Position numbers and translations under genes: made by a program. Below are positions 1 through 8,692 of a stretch of 64,000 nucleotides of DNA, one piece after another (within the stretch, counting starts at the first letter, position 1; each line of letters starts with the position of its first letter). The notes under the pieces were generated by a model. The model made no database searches. It had not been told where the DNA came from and saw only the letters and a list, made by a program, of their open reading frames with translations. The stretch comes from Halovenus marina (GTDB lineage Archaea > Halobacteriota > Halobacteria > Halobacteriales > Haloarculaceae), in NCBI RefSeq assembly GCF_051414115.1, contig NZ_JBLKNZ010000001.1:620001-684000 (forward strand), read 5' to 3'.

Positions 1-42
1 GAACCTCGAAAAGCGTTTGGGGCAGGGGCTGATAGTTCGTCT

Positions 43-567
43 ATGCTCCGTCTCATCGGGCTGTTGCTGTTGATCCCCCTGCTCGATGCGCTCTTGCTGG
101 TCGTGCTGGGGGCGATGTTTAGCTGGCCGCTTATTGTCGCCGCAGTCGTCCTGACCGCACTCGTCGGGATGTTGCTCGTTCGCGCTGAGGGGCGTCACAC
201 GATGCGCAAGATTCAGCAAAAAGTCGCACAGGGCGAGACGCCCACCGACGAGTTGCTCGACGGCGCGCTGTTGCTAGTCGCCGGAGCCTTCCTGTTGACC
301 CCGGGGCTTGTCACCGACGCCATCGGCTTCCTGCTCGTGATTCCGCTGACCCGGTATCCGATCCGGATCGCGCTCAAAAAGTGGGTCGTCGTCCCCTACG
401 CCGACAAGAAAACCGGCGGCTTCGCCAGTGGCAACGTCTACATCGGCGGCTTTCCGAACGAGGGCATGGGCCCCGACGGCCCCGGCCCGGGTGCGTCGAC
501 CAGCGGGGACGATACTGTCGACGTGGAGTTCGAGCGAGTCGACGACGACTCCCCGAGCGAAGAGTAA
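43..567 (+). CDS. fxsA: FxsA family membrane protein
   Basis: A 174-residue cytoplasmic membrane protein of the FxsA family, whose bacterial founder relieves exclusion of phage T7 by the F plasmid; its role in archaea is unknown. Hydrophobic segments lie at about residues 1-17, 22-45 and 75-103, with the family-like GALLLVAGAFLLTPG stretch before the last one. The tail from about residue 130 is glycine-, proline- and acid-rich and probably disordered. The ATG at 43 begins directly with the first membrane segment. The gene ends 39 bp before the tRNA-Ile gene and reads the same way. It is core chromosome outside the provirus. Confidence 0.88.
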   Translation: MLRLIGLLLLIPLLDALLLVVLGAMFSWPLIVAAVVLTALVGMLLVRAEGRHTMRKIQQKVAQGETPTDELLDGALLLVAGAFLLTPGLVTDAIGFLLVIPLTRYPIRIALKKWVVVPYADKKTGGFASGNVYIGGFPNEGMGPDGPGPGASTSGDDTVDVEFERVDDDSPSEE

Positions 568-568
568 C

Positions 569-578
569 GCTTAACAGG
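569..578 (+). promoter_or_regulatory. Possible TATA element of the tRNA-Ile gene
   Basis: The sequence CGCTTAACAG lies about 30 bases before the tRNA start, the usual distance of an archaeal TATA box from its start site. The match is weak, and the call rests mainly on position. Confidence 0.3.
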
Positions 579-606
579 GCAAGCCCGATACTGACAGATG
601 CGCCCT

Positions 607-680
607 GGACCGATAGCTCAGTCAGGTTGAGCGCTCGGCTGATAACCGGGAGGCCCGCGGTTCAAATCCGTGTCGGTCCA
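607..680 (+). tRNA. tRNA-Ile (GAT anticodon)
   Basis: A complete cloverleaf can be folded. The acceptor stem is GGACCGA (607-613) with TCGGTCC (673-679), and the discriminator base is A680. The anticodon stem is CTCGG/CCGGG around the loop CTGATAA, giving anticodon GAT at 641-643. The T arm contains the canonical GGTTCAAAT. There is no intron and CCA is not encoded. Its last 13 bases are repeated at 18709-18721, so the gene is the integration target of the downstream provirus and stays intact after insertion. Confidence 0.97.
668..680 (+). repeat. Left attachment core (attL) in tRNA-Ile
   Basis: The 13 bases CCGTGTCGGTCCA at the 3' end of the tRNA gene recur exactly in the same orientation at 18709-18721, 59 bases after the integrase stop codon. 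Identity ends on both sides of the 13 bases. This is the pattern left by a tyrosine integrase that targets the T arm and acceptor stem of a tRNA gene. The 14-bp core of the temperate pleolipovirus SNJ2 in tRNA-Met is a close parallel. Confidence 0.88.
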
Positions 681-850
681 TCCAGTTTCTACCCGTTTAC
701 TGACTGGCGTAGATTCGTCAATAGGGCGGCTGAAACTGCACTTATCGGCACTTTCCGAGTATCTGAATCGGTCGCAAAATGTTAAGTCCAGTTGTATCTG
801 TGTTGATTACACCAGCGTCGGGCGATTAGCGTTAGCCGGAGGTGTCGGCC

Positions 851-1078
851 GTGAGTAAATCGAGCACGGCCGACACGGAGGTTCCCGAGACCACCGTTCG
901 GAATCGGTCGCAATACTCGACGATTCTCCACCGGCAAGACCCGGACAGTGACGAACCCCGACCAGCTTGCCCCGTTCGCAGTTCTGAACGGGAGTACACC
1001 GAGGTTTCGACCAACGCCTACCGCGGACACTACAAGCTCTGTGAGAATCCGGAGTGCTTCGGGAGGGATTGGCGATGA
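851..1078 (+). CDS. Small putative zinc-binding protein of the provirus
   Basis: A 75-residue basic protein of unknown function. It has three cysteines, one at about residue 40 and a Cys-x4-Cys pair near the C-terminus, which could bind zinc with histidine help. The GTG at 851 is chosen because GGAGG at 838-842 lies 8 bases before it; the earlier GTG at 842 overlaps that site. The stop overlaps the next start as ATGA at 1075-1078, so the two genes are translationally coupled. It is the first gene inside the left attachment site. Accessory or regulatory roles are possible, but nothing proves one. Confidence 0.55.
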   Translation: MSKSSTADTEVPETTVRNRSQYSTILHRQDPDSDEPRPACPVRSSEREYTEVSTNAYRGHYKLCENPECFGRDWR

Positions 1079-1275
1079 GTTACCAGTCGTCGCTGTTCCA
1101 CTACGAGGCTGACCCGTCACAGCTCACCGAGGCCGAGCGCGAAGTCTACGAGGCCGTCGAGCAGGACAGCTACGGGATGCGCGAGTTCGCGCGCAAAACA
1201 GGCCGCTCACCTGGGACGGTCGGGAATCTGCTCACTCGCGCACGGCAGAAAGTCGGAGGTGAGGCAGGTGTCTGA
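1075..1275 (+). CDS. Small HTH protein, sigma-70 region 4-like
   Basis: A 66-residue protein. Residues about 20-60 (LTEAEREVYEAV followed by FARKTGRSPGTVGNLLTRAR) form a compact helix-turn-helix like the sigma-70 region 4 and LuxR type. It probably binds DNA and regulates early provirus genes. The start overlaps the upstream gene by four bases, and GGGAGGG at 1061-1067 provides a ribosome binding site 7 bases before the ATG. About 110 bp separate it from the replication gene, all on the same strand. Confidence 0.65.
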   Translation: MSYQSSLFHYEADPSQLTEAEREVYEAVEQDSYGMREFARKTGRSPGTVGNLLTRARQKVGGEAGV

Positions 1276-1383
1276 ACTCTGCCCCGAGTTCGTCCCTGCC
1301 TCCCGTCTGTACGATATAGAGAGTCGCGAGCGTGTGCCATACGACTGGCCTACCGGACGTTGGGGGACTCGGGAGGGATGGTC

Positions 1384-3000
1384 GTGAAGACTGTCACGCT
1401 CGCACCCCACGAGTTTCACGCGAATTTACTTTATAATTCCGACGGGCTCGCCCCATTTTTCGCGTGTGACTCAGAAGTGAAGTCGGCCGGTGGCGCGAAA
1501 CTCGCCCAATTCCAGCACGACGGCGAGCAGTGGCGCGCACGTCTCTCCTACCAGTCGTCGAATATCGTTCACCCCGGCGAGACTACGCCACAGGGAACGG
1601 ACTGGCAGCTTAAAGAGATGCGCGAGTACCGGATTCGTGTCTTCCGAGACCCTGACGTAGACCACGCCGGACAGCAGGACTTCACTGCCCACGTCGCCCC
1701 ACGATGGGAAGGCATGCGCGGGGAGAAAGATAGCGGGGGAACTGTCGAGATCCCCGTTCCTGACGGCTTCGGTGAAGGCGTGAATGTCCGCGTGAAGGGC
1801 TCGAATATCGCCTTCGAGCGGTACGTGCCGCTGCTCTGTGAAGCCGCCACTGTGTTGGGAATCAACGGGCGGTACTTCGAGGAACCGCACCAGTTCAGCA
1901 ACGTCCAAGACGCCGAGCGGTACGCGCGAATTCACAAGGACGCGAGCGGGCCAGTTCACGCGCGAGACGGCCCGATTGCGTCGATGGGCCACCTGCTCGA
2001 AAGCGACCGGCAGGGCTACCGGAAAATCGTTCAGAACGACGACGACGAACACGGACAGAACGTCCCGGGGTACTACCACACGGCCACACTCGACACGAGA
2101 CGTGTCCGTGAGGCGTTCCCTGACCACCGCCTGCCCAAAGAGGTGAAGCACTACTACGCCCGCGAAGCCGCGAGCCTACCTGACGACGATCCGCTCGCAC
2201 ACCCGAAGGTCGGCGCGTCGCTCCAGGTGTCGCTGCTCGATGACGACGACACCGTTCGATGGAGCGATACCGACCGACTTCGGCGCGAGTTAGACCAGAC
2301 TGTGCTTTCCGTCTTGGCCGACGCCGGGCTCGACGTTGCACCCGGCAGTGGCTCCGGGCCGTTCGTCGAGGATGCGTACTTCGAACCGGAGGTAGATCAC
2401 AGCGGTCCTGACCCCATCGGGATCGACCTGACACGCGTTCGGCAGAGTCAGGAAAGCGTCGTCGTGCGCCACGTCGCGGATGGGCTCGCGCCGACACAGT
2501 GGGAGGCGCTGGAAACGCTAGTCACTGACGGCGGTGAGGTTTCGCCGGACGATATTGCCGACCAGCACGGCCGCCACGTCGAGAGTGTTCGGCGTGCGCT
2601 GCGGGAGATGGAAGACTTGGTGCATCGGAAGTACGCCGACGTGTCGCTGCGCTCGGAGCACATCGCCGGGCTGGTTCACGACGCCGTAAGCGAAGCACGC
2701 GAAGCTACCCGTCGGGCGACCGAGACCGTCGGGAAGGCGCTGGAAGCCGCAGAGCGGGGGATGGGTGAGACGATGAGCGCGTTCATCGCCTGGGCCGCCC
2801 GCCACGGCGTCGACGTTGACGACGCTCAGGACGCGCGTCTGCGCCTGCGCTTTGGGCCGGAGGTCGAGAACCCCGATAAAGCGATTCGTGAGGGCTTTGA
2901 CGTGTGGACGGACGCCGGGCTGCCGGAGGAACGCTATCGACAAGCGAAGGTGCGGTTCCCGAACGGCGCGTTCGGTGACGCCTGGCGGTCGTTACGGTAG
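1384..3000 (+). CDS. Candidate replication protein of the provirus (DUF7845-like)
   Basis: A 538-residue protein of a family I recognise from haloarchaeal proviruses and plasmids, where it sits in the position of the replication gene. No enzymatic motif is evident. The N-terminal half begins with a family-typical PHEFxANLLY stretch. A winged-helix segment lies at about residues 370-430 (WEALETLVTDGGEVSPDDIADQHGR), with a helical region after it. The GTG at 1384 is preferred because GGGAGGG lies 6 bases upstream, the same layout as the gene at 1075; ATG at 1378 is the alternative. A strong hairpin follows the stop. Function as a replication initiator is inferred from context, not from sequence. 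Confidence 0.6.
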   Translation: MKTVTLAPHEFHANLLYNSDGLAPFFACDSEVKSAGGAKLAQFQHDGEQWRARLSYQSSNIVHPGETTPQGTDWQLKEMREYRIRVFRDPDVDHAGQQDFTAHVAPRWEGMRGEKDSGGTVEIPVPDGFGEGVNVRVKGSNIAFERYVPLLCEAATVLGINGRYFEEPHQFSNVQDAERYARIHKDASGPVHARDGPIASMGHLLESDRQGYRKIVQNDDDEHGQNVPGYYHTATLDTRRVREAFPDHRLPKEVKHYYAREAASLPDDDPLAHPKVGASLQVSLLDDDDTVRWSDTDRLRRELDQTVLSVLADAGLDVAPGSGSGPFVEDAYFEPEVDHSGPDPIGIDLTRVRQSQESVVVRHVADGLAPTQWEALETLVTDGGEVSPDDIADQHGRHVESVRRALREMEDLVHRKYADVSLRSEHIAGLVHDAVSEAREATRRATETVGKALEAAERGMGETMSAFIAWAARHGVDVDDAQDARLRLRFGPEVENPDKAIREGFDVWTDAGLPEERYRQAKVRFPNGAFGDAWRSLR

Positions 3001-3335
3001 AACTGCCCGCCCACCTGTCGGGAGTGTCCCGATAGGTGGGTAGTCACAACGCTGTCTCGACTGCTCCTTTCTACAACTATGGTTGTGTCGACAGTGGTGT
3101 AGTTCAAACAGGGTTTAGATACTCGACGAGGATTCAGCCTGCCAGTCGAGATCGTCGCCGCCGGGCTCGACGGAAATCCAACCCGGGGGGTTTGAGTTTC
3201 CGTTAGGGGTGTGGCTAAGGCCACAACCTCAAAATACACCGCACAGCCGCCGCAGGGGGTGCGCGAAATATATTGAATATGATACTCTTGGCCACTTTTA
3301 TTTCAATACATCCGTTGCTATATCACAACGCACCC
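3001..3335. other. Intergenic region with three hairpins; possible origin
   Basis: This 335-bp gap after the candidate replication gene holds three inverted repeats: 3010-3040, 3073-3086 (ACAAC-TATG-GTTGT) and 3210-3225 (TGTGGC-TAAG-GCCACA). It then becomes AT-rich before the nuclease gene. Clustered hairpins next to a replication gene are typical of origins in small replicons. They may equally be terminators and operators. No iterated binding sites were seen. Confidence 0.35.
3010..3040 (+). terminator. Strong hairpin directly after the replication gene
   Basis: The arms CCCACCTGTCGGGA (3010-3023) and TCCCGATAGGTGGG (3027-3040) pair over 14 positions with one G-T wobble and a 3-base loop. 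The hairpin lies 9 bases past the stop codon. There is no T tract, so it could be an mRNA-end structure or a replication element rather than a classic terminator. Confidence 0.5.
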
Positions 3336-4493
3336 ATGGGTACATATGGCGACCAATATATTGTCGGGAAAGAATACCGCAACTCCACAGCAATTGAAAC
3401 GAATCAGTACCACAAGTGGTTGAACGGGCCTTTAGACGGGGGAATCAATCCACAGAGAGGTATCGGAAAACTCGAAAATCAAGTCTCGGGAGAGCGTGAA
3501 TTCTTGGTTTTCTACTCATCTGATGGTCAATCTAAACGGCATGACCCTTGGGACGATATCATCAATATGGAGGACGGAGTCGCTTATTTTTGGGGAGACT
3601 CGAAGGCCGGGGACGGCCCAGACCCATTAGAACGATCTGGGAACGCCTGGGTAAAAGAGGAGTACTGTATGAACTATGCTCAGAACCGTCGCTCTGAGGC
3701 GGCTCCCGTACTACTATTTCAAAAAGAGCGACCAGGATATGTAACCTTCAGAGGATTATGTCTCATTTCTGGCCTTAATATTAGGCGTCACAAAGATGGA
3801 GATGATACTGTTGTCAATTACCGAATTAGTCTCGACATTCTCGATGCAGATTCTATCGACTTAGAGTGGATACATCGTAAATCACGAACCGGTATCGATA
3901 GCGGTGGGCCGGAAGCATGGAACCACTGGGTGGATACTGGTACCGTCCATCGATATTCTGTATATAAAGACCGCATCCGTTCAGAGAGCGCTCAGAAGCC
4001 AGAGGGTAGGCTATCTGATCTTCATTCAGATATTCGATTACGTCTCGACGGGTCAAATGCTGAACGAGGGAAAAAGCTGGAAAAACTACTAAAAAAGGTA
4101 CTCAACAGTATGGACAATATCTCTCAGGTAGAACTTACCCCCAGTAGTGGAGACAAAGGTGTTGATTTGACAGGTAAAATCGACCTGATGACTGAGGCTC
4201 ATTTGACTGAATTAAATACAAAAATAGATTTCAAAGCTCAAGTTAAGAATAAATCTGGTAGTGTTGGAGGACGTGAGCTTAGTCGTCTGGCATCGCGGGT
4301 CGACGACGGTGAAATTGGACTGTTTTTTACGATGTCATATTATACTCAGAACGCACAGGAAGAGAATATTTCAACATATCCAATACGACTCTTTTCAGGG
4401 AAAGATATCGTGGAACTGGTGGCTCAGACAGACTTAGCAAGCAGAGAGCGGTTGAATGACAGAGTTGTTGAGGAAATTAATAGTTCAGTATAG
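3336..4493 (+). CDS. Mrr-type, probably modification-dependent, restriction endonuclease
   Basis: A 385-residue protein. The C-terminal domain, about residues 240-350, carries the Mrr-type PD-(D/E)xK core: helix EKLLKKVLNSM, then GDKGVDL with D277, then AQVK with Q302 and K304, and a final GLFFTMSYYT strand. The N-terminal part, about 1-215, resembles the DNA-reading domain of AspBHI-like methylcytosine-dependent enzymes (DPWDD, then YFWGDSKAGD). No methyltransferase is adjacent, as expected for a type IV enzyme. ATG 3336 is chosen because MGTYGDQY starts the folded part and the TTTTA at 3296-3300 fits a promoter. GC is much lower than in the flanking genes, so it was probably acquired as cargo. 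It would cut incoming modified DNA. Confidence 0.72.
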   Translation: MGTYGDQYIVGKEYRNSTAIETNQYHKWLNGPLDGGINPQRGIGKLENQVSGEREFLVFYSSDGQSKRHDPWDDIINMEDGVAYFWGDSKAGDGPDPLERSGNAWVKEEYCMNYAQNRRSEAAPVLLFQKERPGYVTFRGLCLISGLNIRRHKDGDDTVVNYRISLDILDADSIDLEWIHRKSRTGIDSGGPEAWNHWVDTGTVHRYSVYKDRIRSESAQKPEGRLSDLHSDIRLRLDGSNAERGKKLEKLLKKVLNSMDNISQVELTPSSGDKGVDLTGKIDLMTEAHLTELNTKIDFKAQVKNKSGSVGGRELSRLASRVDDGEIGLFFTMSYYTQNAQEENISTYPIRLFSGKDIVELVAQTDLASRERLNDRVVEEINSSV

Positions 4494-4625
4494 ACCTGTT
4501 CGGCTTTCCTGTAACCCCCGGTTCCTGTGAATACCATCGACTCCTGACATATCGGCGCGTATTGTAGACATATATCCTGCGTGACGGGGATGCGTGGCGG
4601 TGGCGGGCGTGGCACCCGTGCGCCC

Positions 4626-5735
4626 TCACGCAGTTATCGCATCCGCGGGCACCGCGTCCTCAGGTACGATGTCGCGCCACTCGCCACGCCGCCACTCTCG
4701 GACTCGCTCACCGACCCACGAATTGCCATACTCCACGAGATCGGCCGCATTCGTGTAACTCTGCCCCTGAATCAGCACTGCCCTGAGAGCCGTCTCGACT
4801 TGCCGCTGGTAATTCGTCTCCTCACTATCCTCACTGTCGTCACTATCGTCGAGATGAACGCGAAAGGGCGCGGGGTCGTGTTCGTTGTAGCTCTCGGACG
4901 TGTCCGTGATTCCTTCGAAGTCACCGACCTGTTCCAGTGAGTCCTGTCCGCCGGGGCTCTCGTACAGCGTAGCTCTCCCAGGGTCTCGACGGGACGGCTT
5001 CTCAAGCACGATGGACGTGAGTCGTCGAATATCAGCGGCAGTGTCACGCCGCGTGTGTCCGATACCGAGGAACGACCCGCGTTTGGCGTGTTCGTCGCCC
5101 TCTTCCTGCTTCCGAATCAGTTTCAACTCTTTCGCAAAGTGATTCGTGAGTTCCTGGTCAGACCCGCGGCTGGTCAGAACTTGTGCTGCCTCATCGACCA
5201 GTGCCAACACCTGACCGGAGACTGACTGCATAGCGTCGAGCATCTCCCGATTCGAGTGGATCGTCTTGTCCGTGCCTTCCCAGTCGACATTCGAGATAAC
5301 GGTGCCACCGGTGAGTGCCTTCCAGATTCGCACCACGTCGAGCGCGGTCGCCGTCTTACCCGCGCCGGGCGGGCCGACAATCAGCCCGACACATCCCTCG
5401 CGTGCTAATTCGCGTGCGACACGCGAGAGCGCGTCTTGGCCGTCTTCAGTGTGGTCGACCAGCCCAACGGCGTACTGCATCTGTGAGACGTTTCCATCTC
5501 CGACTGCCCGCGTGAGCGTTTCCGTCCCCGAGGGCTGTACGAGGTCTTGATATGCCTGATACTCCTGTACGTCGTCGTCAGCCACCAGTGCAAGGTGATT
5601 GAGCACGTTGCGGCGGCTGTCGTCACTGACCAGTCCAGCGTGTGGATACGCTTCTTTGGATTCGGACAGGTCAACGTCGCGCATTCGTTCACGCAGGTTC
5701 GCGGCCGCGTAGGCTTCCTGGTCGCTATCACTCAT
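4626..5735 (-). CDS. P-loop ATPase, pleolipovirus VP8-like
   Basis: A 369-residue soluble NTPase, the last gene of the virion block. Walker A is GPPGAGKT at residues 121-128, and a Walker B-like strand VLALVDEA lies near 170-180. The fold looks like a AAA/KAP-type ATPase rather than a helicase. Pleolipoviruses end their conserved cluster with such an ATPase (VP8 of HRPV-1), thought to act in DNA handling or assembly. ATG 5735 is chosen because GGTGAT sits 5 bases before it; a GTG at 5744 is the alternative. It overlaps the upstream gene by 8 bases, so the cluster is one operon. The C-terminal third is acidic. Confidence 0.78.
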   Translation of the reverse strand: MSDSDQEAYAAANLRERMRDVDLSESKEAYPHAGLVSDDSRRNVLNHLALVADDDVQEYQAYQDLVQPSGTETLTRAVGDGNVSQMQYAVGLVDHTEDGQDALSRVARELAREGCVGLIVGPPGAGKTATALDVVRIWKALTGGTVISNVDWEGTDKTIHSNREMLDAMQSVSGQVLALVDEAAQVLTSRGSDQELTNHFAKELKLIRKQEEGDEHAKRGSFLGIGHTRRDTAADIRRLTSIVLEKPSRRDPGRATLYESPGGQDSLEQVGDFEGITDTSESYNEHDPAPFRVHLDDSDDSEDSEETNYQRQVETALRAVLIQGQSYTNAADLVEYGNSWVGERVREWRRGEWRDIVPEDAVPADAITA

Positions 5736-6516
5736 CGGTATCACCGTTCATCCGCACGCTGTCGGGGATCTCCTCACCAGAGTCCGCATCTGTCGGGTTC
5801 TGCTTGCGATTCGCCTGTTCGGAGAGATCCGCCTGTAAGTCGGTCTCTTCAAGTACCTCTTCGAGCTTGCGGTCGTAGGTCTCGGCGTCGAGCAGCGCCA
5901 CGCGGTCGTACTCTTCGAGGAACGTTCGCCGTTCTTCCATGACTGCCTGCCGGACGAGACTCTTGCCACGGACTTCGAGTACATCCCGCTCGCGAGCGCG
6001 CTGTTCGAGCTTGCCGCGTATCTGCTCGATGCGTTCTTGCTCACGGATAAGTTCTGAGTCAGTGACCGACCCGCGCCAGGTAGCGACAGCGTGCAGCTGC
6101 TCCGGGTCGAACGCTTCGACTTCATAAGTCGGGTGCTTGGTTCCAGGCCACTCGTAGAGTTCACCGTCTTCGACGGTCAACTCGGCAAAGTCATTCGGGG
6201 TGAGTTCCCACATGCCCGGGTCGGCGTCTTCTTTGAGGCCGGGAACCACGATATGGCGCTTTGGCGGATTGTGGAGACGGTTCAACGCCGCCCACGCTGG
6301 CACGTACCCGAGCGCGCCCGCTCCGATAGTAGCGAGCGCGGCCGCCTGGACGGACTCGGGCACAGACGGGAGTGAGGGCAGACCGTACACCCACAACAGC
6401 ACGCCACCGACCAAGAGCGACAGGAGCGCGGTGGCTCCAATCCAGTAGCGATAGGCGGTCAGGAGTTCGAGCGCCACCTGTCGCCGTGAGGGCTCGTATG
6501 GTCGCCGGTCGGTCAT
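5728..6516 (-). CDS. Pleolipovirus ORF7-like membrane protein
   Basis: A 262-residue protein with two membrane segments near the N-terminus (about 22-44 and 54-72). They are followed by a long charged, mostly helical cytoplasmic region rich in Glu and Arg (about 135-235). Position and design match the conserved, non-virion gene between the spike region and the ATPase in pleolipoviruses. It starts inside the upstream gene with an ATGA overlap (6513-6516) and overlaps the ATPase gene downstream. The role is unknown; assembly or budding at the membrane is a reasonable inference. Confidence 0.7.
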   Translation of the reverse strand: MTDRRPYEPSRRQVALELLTAYRYWIGATALLSLLVGGVLLWVYGLPSLPSVPESVQAAALATIGAGALGYVPAWAALNRLHNPPKRHIVVPGLKEDADPGMWELTPNDFAELTVEDGELYEWPGTKHPTYEVEAFDPEQLHAVATWRGSVTDSELIREQERIEQIRGKLEQRARERDVLEVRGKSLVRQAVMEERRTFLEEYDRVALLDAETYDRKLEEVLEETDLQADLSEQANRKQNPTDADSGEEIPDSVRMNGDTDE

Positions 6517-7076
6517 GCGATTCGGTACACCCCGTTGCGACCGCCGCGTTTGCGCCGCCACACGTCGAGCACGACCGCGACCAGAACGCCGACGCCCGAA
6601 CCGATAGCGACCAGCCGGACAGTGTCCCATCCAGGATCACTCGTGAACATCGGGTCAGGAATCTCAATTGGGAGACCGTAGAGTGTCTGGTCGGTGGCTA
6701 TCGACAGCGCCACGTACCCATCCGTCTCGGTCGCTGAGACTGACAGCCGGGTGCGTTCGTCCGGCTTGACCGTGACGGTCTCCTGGTCGACAGTGCCGCC
6801 TGCGAGCAGTCCGCCGCCGTCTGTGACCGTTATAGACTGAAGTCGGTCGGATTCAATCACGACCCACGCTGTTCCGCGTTCCTCGTTGTAGCCGTAGTCG
6901 TGAATCACGGTGTTCTGGTCGATGCGTTCGGCTGGTTGCTGGTCGGCGTCTGTTTCGTTACCCCCGTCTTGGACTTGTGCCGACGCACCGGTCGCGAACA
7001 CGAACGCGAACCCGAGCACGAACGTGAGCACGATAAAGATGGCCGCGCACAACTGCGTGAGCGCGTGTCGCCGCAT
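6513..7076 (-). CDS. Pleolipovirus ORF6-like secreted, anchored protein
   Basis: A 187-residue protein with an N-terminal signal sequence (about 1-34, ending GASA before QVQDG). A beta-rich extracellular part follows, then a C-terminal membrane anchor (about 153-172) with the basic tail RRKRGGR. It therefore faces outside with a short cytoplasmic end. It starts 1 base after the spike gene's stop. In pleolipoviruses a conserved membrane protein of unknown function holds this place directly after the spike. Confidence 0.7.
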   Translation of the reverse strand: MRRHALTQLCAAIFIVLTFVLGFAFVFATGASAQVQDGGNETDADQQPAERIDQNTVIHDYGYNEERGTAWVVIESDRLQSITVTDGGGLLAGGTVDQETVTVKPDERTRLSVSATETDGYVALSIATDQTLYGLPIEIPDPMFTSDPGWDTVRLVAIGSGVGVLVAVVLDVWRRKRGGRNGVYRIA

Positions 7077-7077
7077 C

Positions 7078-8691
7078 TCACTCCCTCCGTGGGTCGTGCG
7101 GACTGGCGACGCTGGCGACGGCGATGATCAGCAGCAGCACGCCGATAACCATAATCGACATGAGCGAGCCGAGCAGTCCACCGAGCCCGAGTGACGGCAG
7201 TGACGGGCTCGGGAGACCGCCGAAACCGATTCCACCGCCGCCGCTCGTTCGATTCTCTTGGATCTGTTCTTCGAGTTCGTCGATTCGCTCTCCCAGGTCA
7301 ACGATGAGTTCGTTCGTCTCGGAGACGTTTGCGACGCTGTAGGTTCGTTCGGGCGTGATGAGGTCGGGGTCCTCGATGACGTCACCGTTGGCGTCGTAGA
7401 CGGCTTCGATTGTGAACAGCCCGTTCAGTGTCGCCACGTCGCCGTTCAGTGTCGCCACTGATTGGGAGCCGGGGAGGGCTTCGGAGTCGTAGGTTTTGTT
7501 CACTTCCCAACTGCCGTTCGGGGCTGGTTCGCCGCTCATCAGGACGCCCTCGTAGGTCGTGTTGAGTGCGCTGTCGTGTGCCTCGTAGCTGATTTCCATC
7601 CACGAGGTTCCGCTCAGGTCGTGGGCGGTCATTCCTCCGGCCGCGAGTGCCGCAATCGCTCCGCTGAACCCTTCGCCTTCGGTCAGGTAGTGGTTCATCA
7701 GATTGACGTTGCTCATCCACTCGCTGATGTTGACCGAGCCGCTGTTGATATCGTTGTAAGCGTTGTCGACGTAATCCGACACGTCCGCTGTGACATTCGA
7801 GTGCGTGGCTTTCAGGTCCGCGATTGGCTCGCTCCAGTGGGGGTGATACACGGTATCGATCTGTTCGGTGAACTCGCTGTTTGTGGGTGGTTGAGAGACG
7901 ATGATGTTCCCGCCTGCGTGCATCCCTTGGACGTAATTGAGGCTCCCTGACCCGTCCTGAATGTGGGTGATACCGTTAATTGGGTCATACTCGAAGGCGA
8001 GATCGTACCGTTCACCGGATTTTGACCCGACGCCGGAGTACGTGAGCGACATATCAATCTGCGTTAAATTGATGGTCGAGCCATTCACCAGCGTGTAGTC
8101 CGTCGTCGAGAGGCTATCTATCGTCACCTGTTCGCCTGCCGCGGTTTGCCCATCTCCAGAGAACTGGATGTTCAGAGCCGACGAGAGTCCGTCGACGACA
8201 TACTCATCAAACTGGCTTTGCTGTGTTGCCAGTGAGTTGATGCTGGCGGCGTTGGTGTTCCAGGCTTCGAGGAAGTTCTGTTCTTTGACCGCGTAGTAGT
8301 CTCCGACAGCTTCCTGTGCTGCGATTTTGGTCTCAGTCAGTGAACTCCCATTCTGAATCGACTGACCGATTGCTCGCTCTGCGACCAACCACGCCACGTC
8401 TTCGGTGTCCTTCACGTAGTTGTTGAAGACAGTCAGGAACGGCTCATTAATGCCGTACTGGGAAGCCGCAGACTGGTAGATTTGCGTTTTTGTCTGGAGG
8501 TCTTGCGTATCTGCCTGATCCGTCGAGCATCCATCTCCGATGTTCAGAAACTCCCCGATTTTACAGGAGTCCGGAATAAGCAGTCCGTCCGATTCACCGA
8601 CTGGTGACACGTCGGCGTCGACGGCTGCGAGCCCACCGAACAGCGAGAGCGTGAGCACGAGGGCCAAGACGGGCGCGAACGCGCGACCCAT
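7078..8691 (-). CDS. Pleolipovirus VP4-like spike protein
   Basis: A 537-residue protein with the full design of a pleolipovirus spike. A signal sequence occupies residues 1-26. A large acidic, beta-rich ectodomain with many N-glycosylation-type sequons follows, then a coiled coil (about 462-486, GERIDELEEQIQENRT). A glycine/proline hinge, a membrane anchor (about 512-530) and a short tail complete it. Such spikes bind the host and fuse viral and cell membranes. ATG 8691 is used because the signal sequence begins there and lies 1 base after the upstream stop. Sequence similarity to named VP4 proteins could not be measured here. Confidence 0.82.
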   Translation of the reverse strand: MGRAFAPVLALVLTLSLFGGLAAVDADVSPVGESDGLLIPDSCKIGEFLNIGDGCSTDQADTQDLQTKTQIYQSAASQYGINEPFLTVFNNYVKDTEDVAWLVAERAIGQSIQNGSSLTETKIAAQEAVGDYYAVKEQNFLEAWNTNAASINSLATQQSQFDEYVVDGLSSALNIQFSGDGQTAAGEQVTIDSLSTTDYTLVNGSTINLTQIDMSLTYSGVGSKSGERYDLAFEYDPINGITHIQDGSGSLNYVQGMHAGGNIIVSQPPTNSEFTEQIDTVYHPHWSEPIADLKATHSNVTADVSDYVDNAYNDINSGSVNISEWMSNVNLMNHYLTEGEGFSGAIAALAAGGMTAHDLSGTSWMEISYEAHDSALNTTYEGVLMSGEPAPNGSWEVNKTYDSEALPGSQSVATLNGDVATLNGLFTIEAVYDANGDVIEDPDLITPERTYSVANVSETNELIVDLGERIDELEEQIQENRTSGGGGIGFGGLPSPSLPSLGLGGLLGSLMSIMVIGVLLLIIAVASVASPHDPRRE

Positions 8692-8692
8692 C

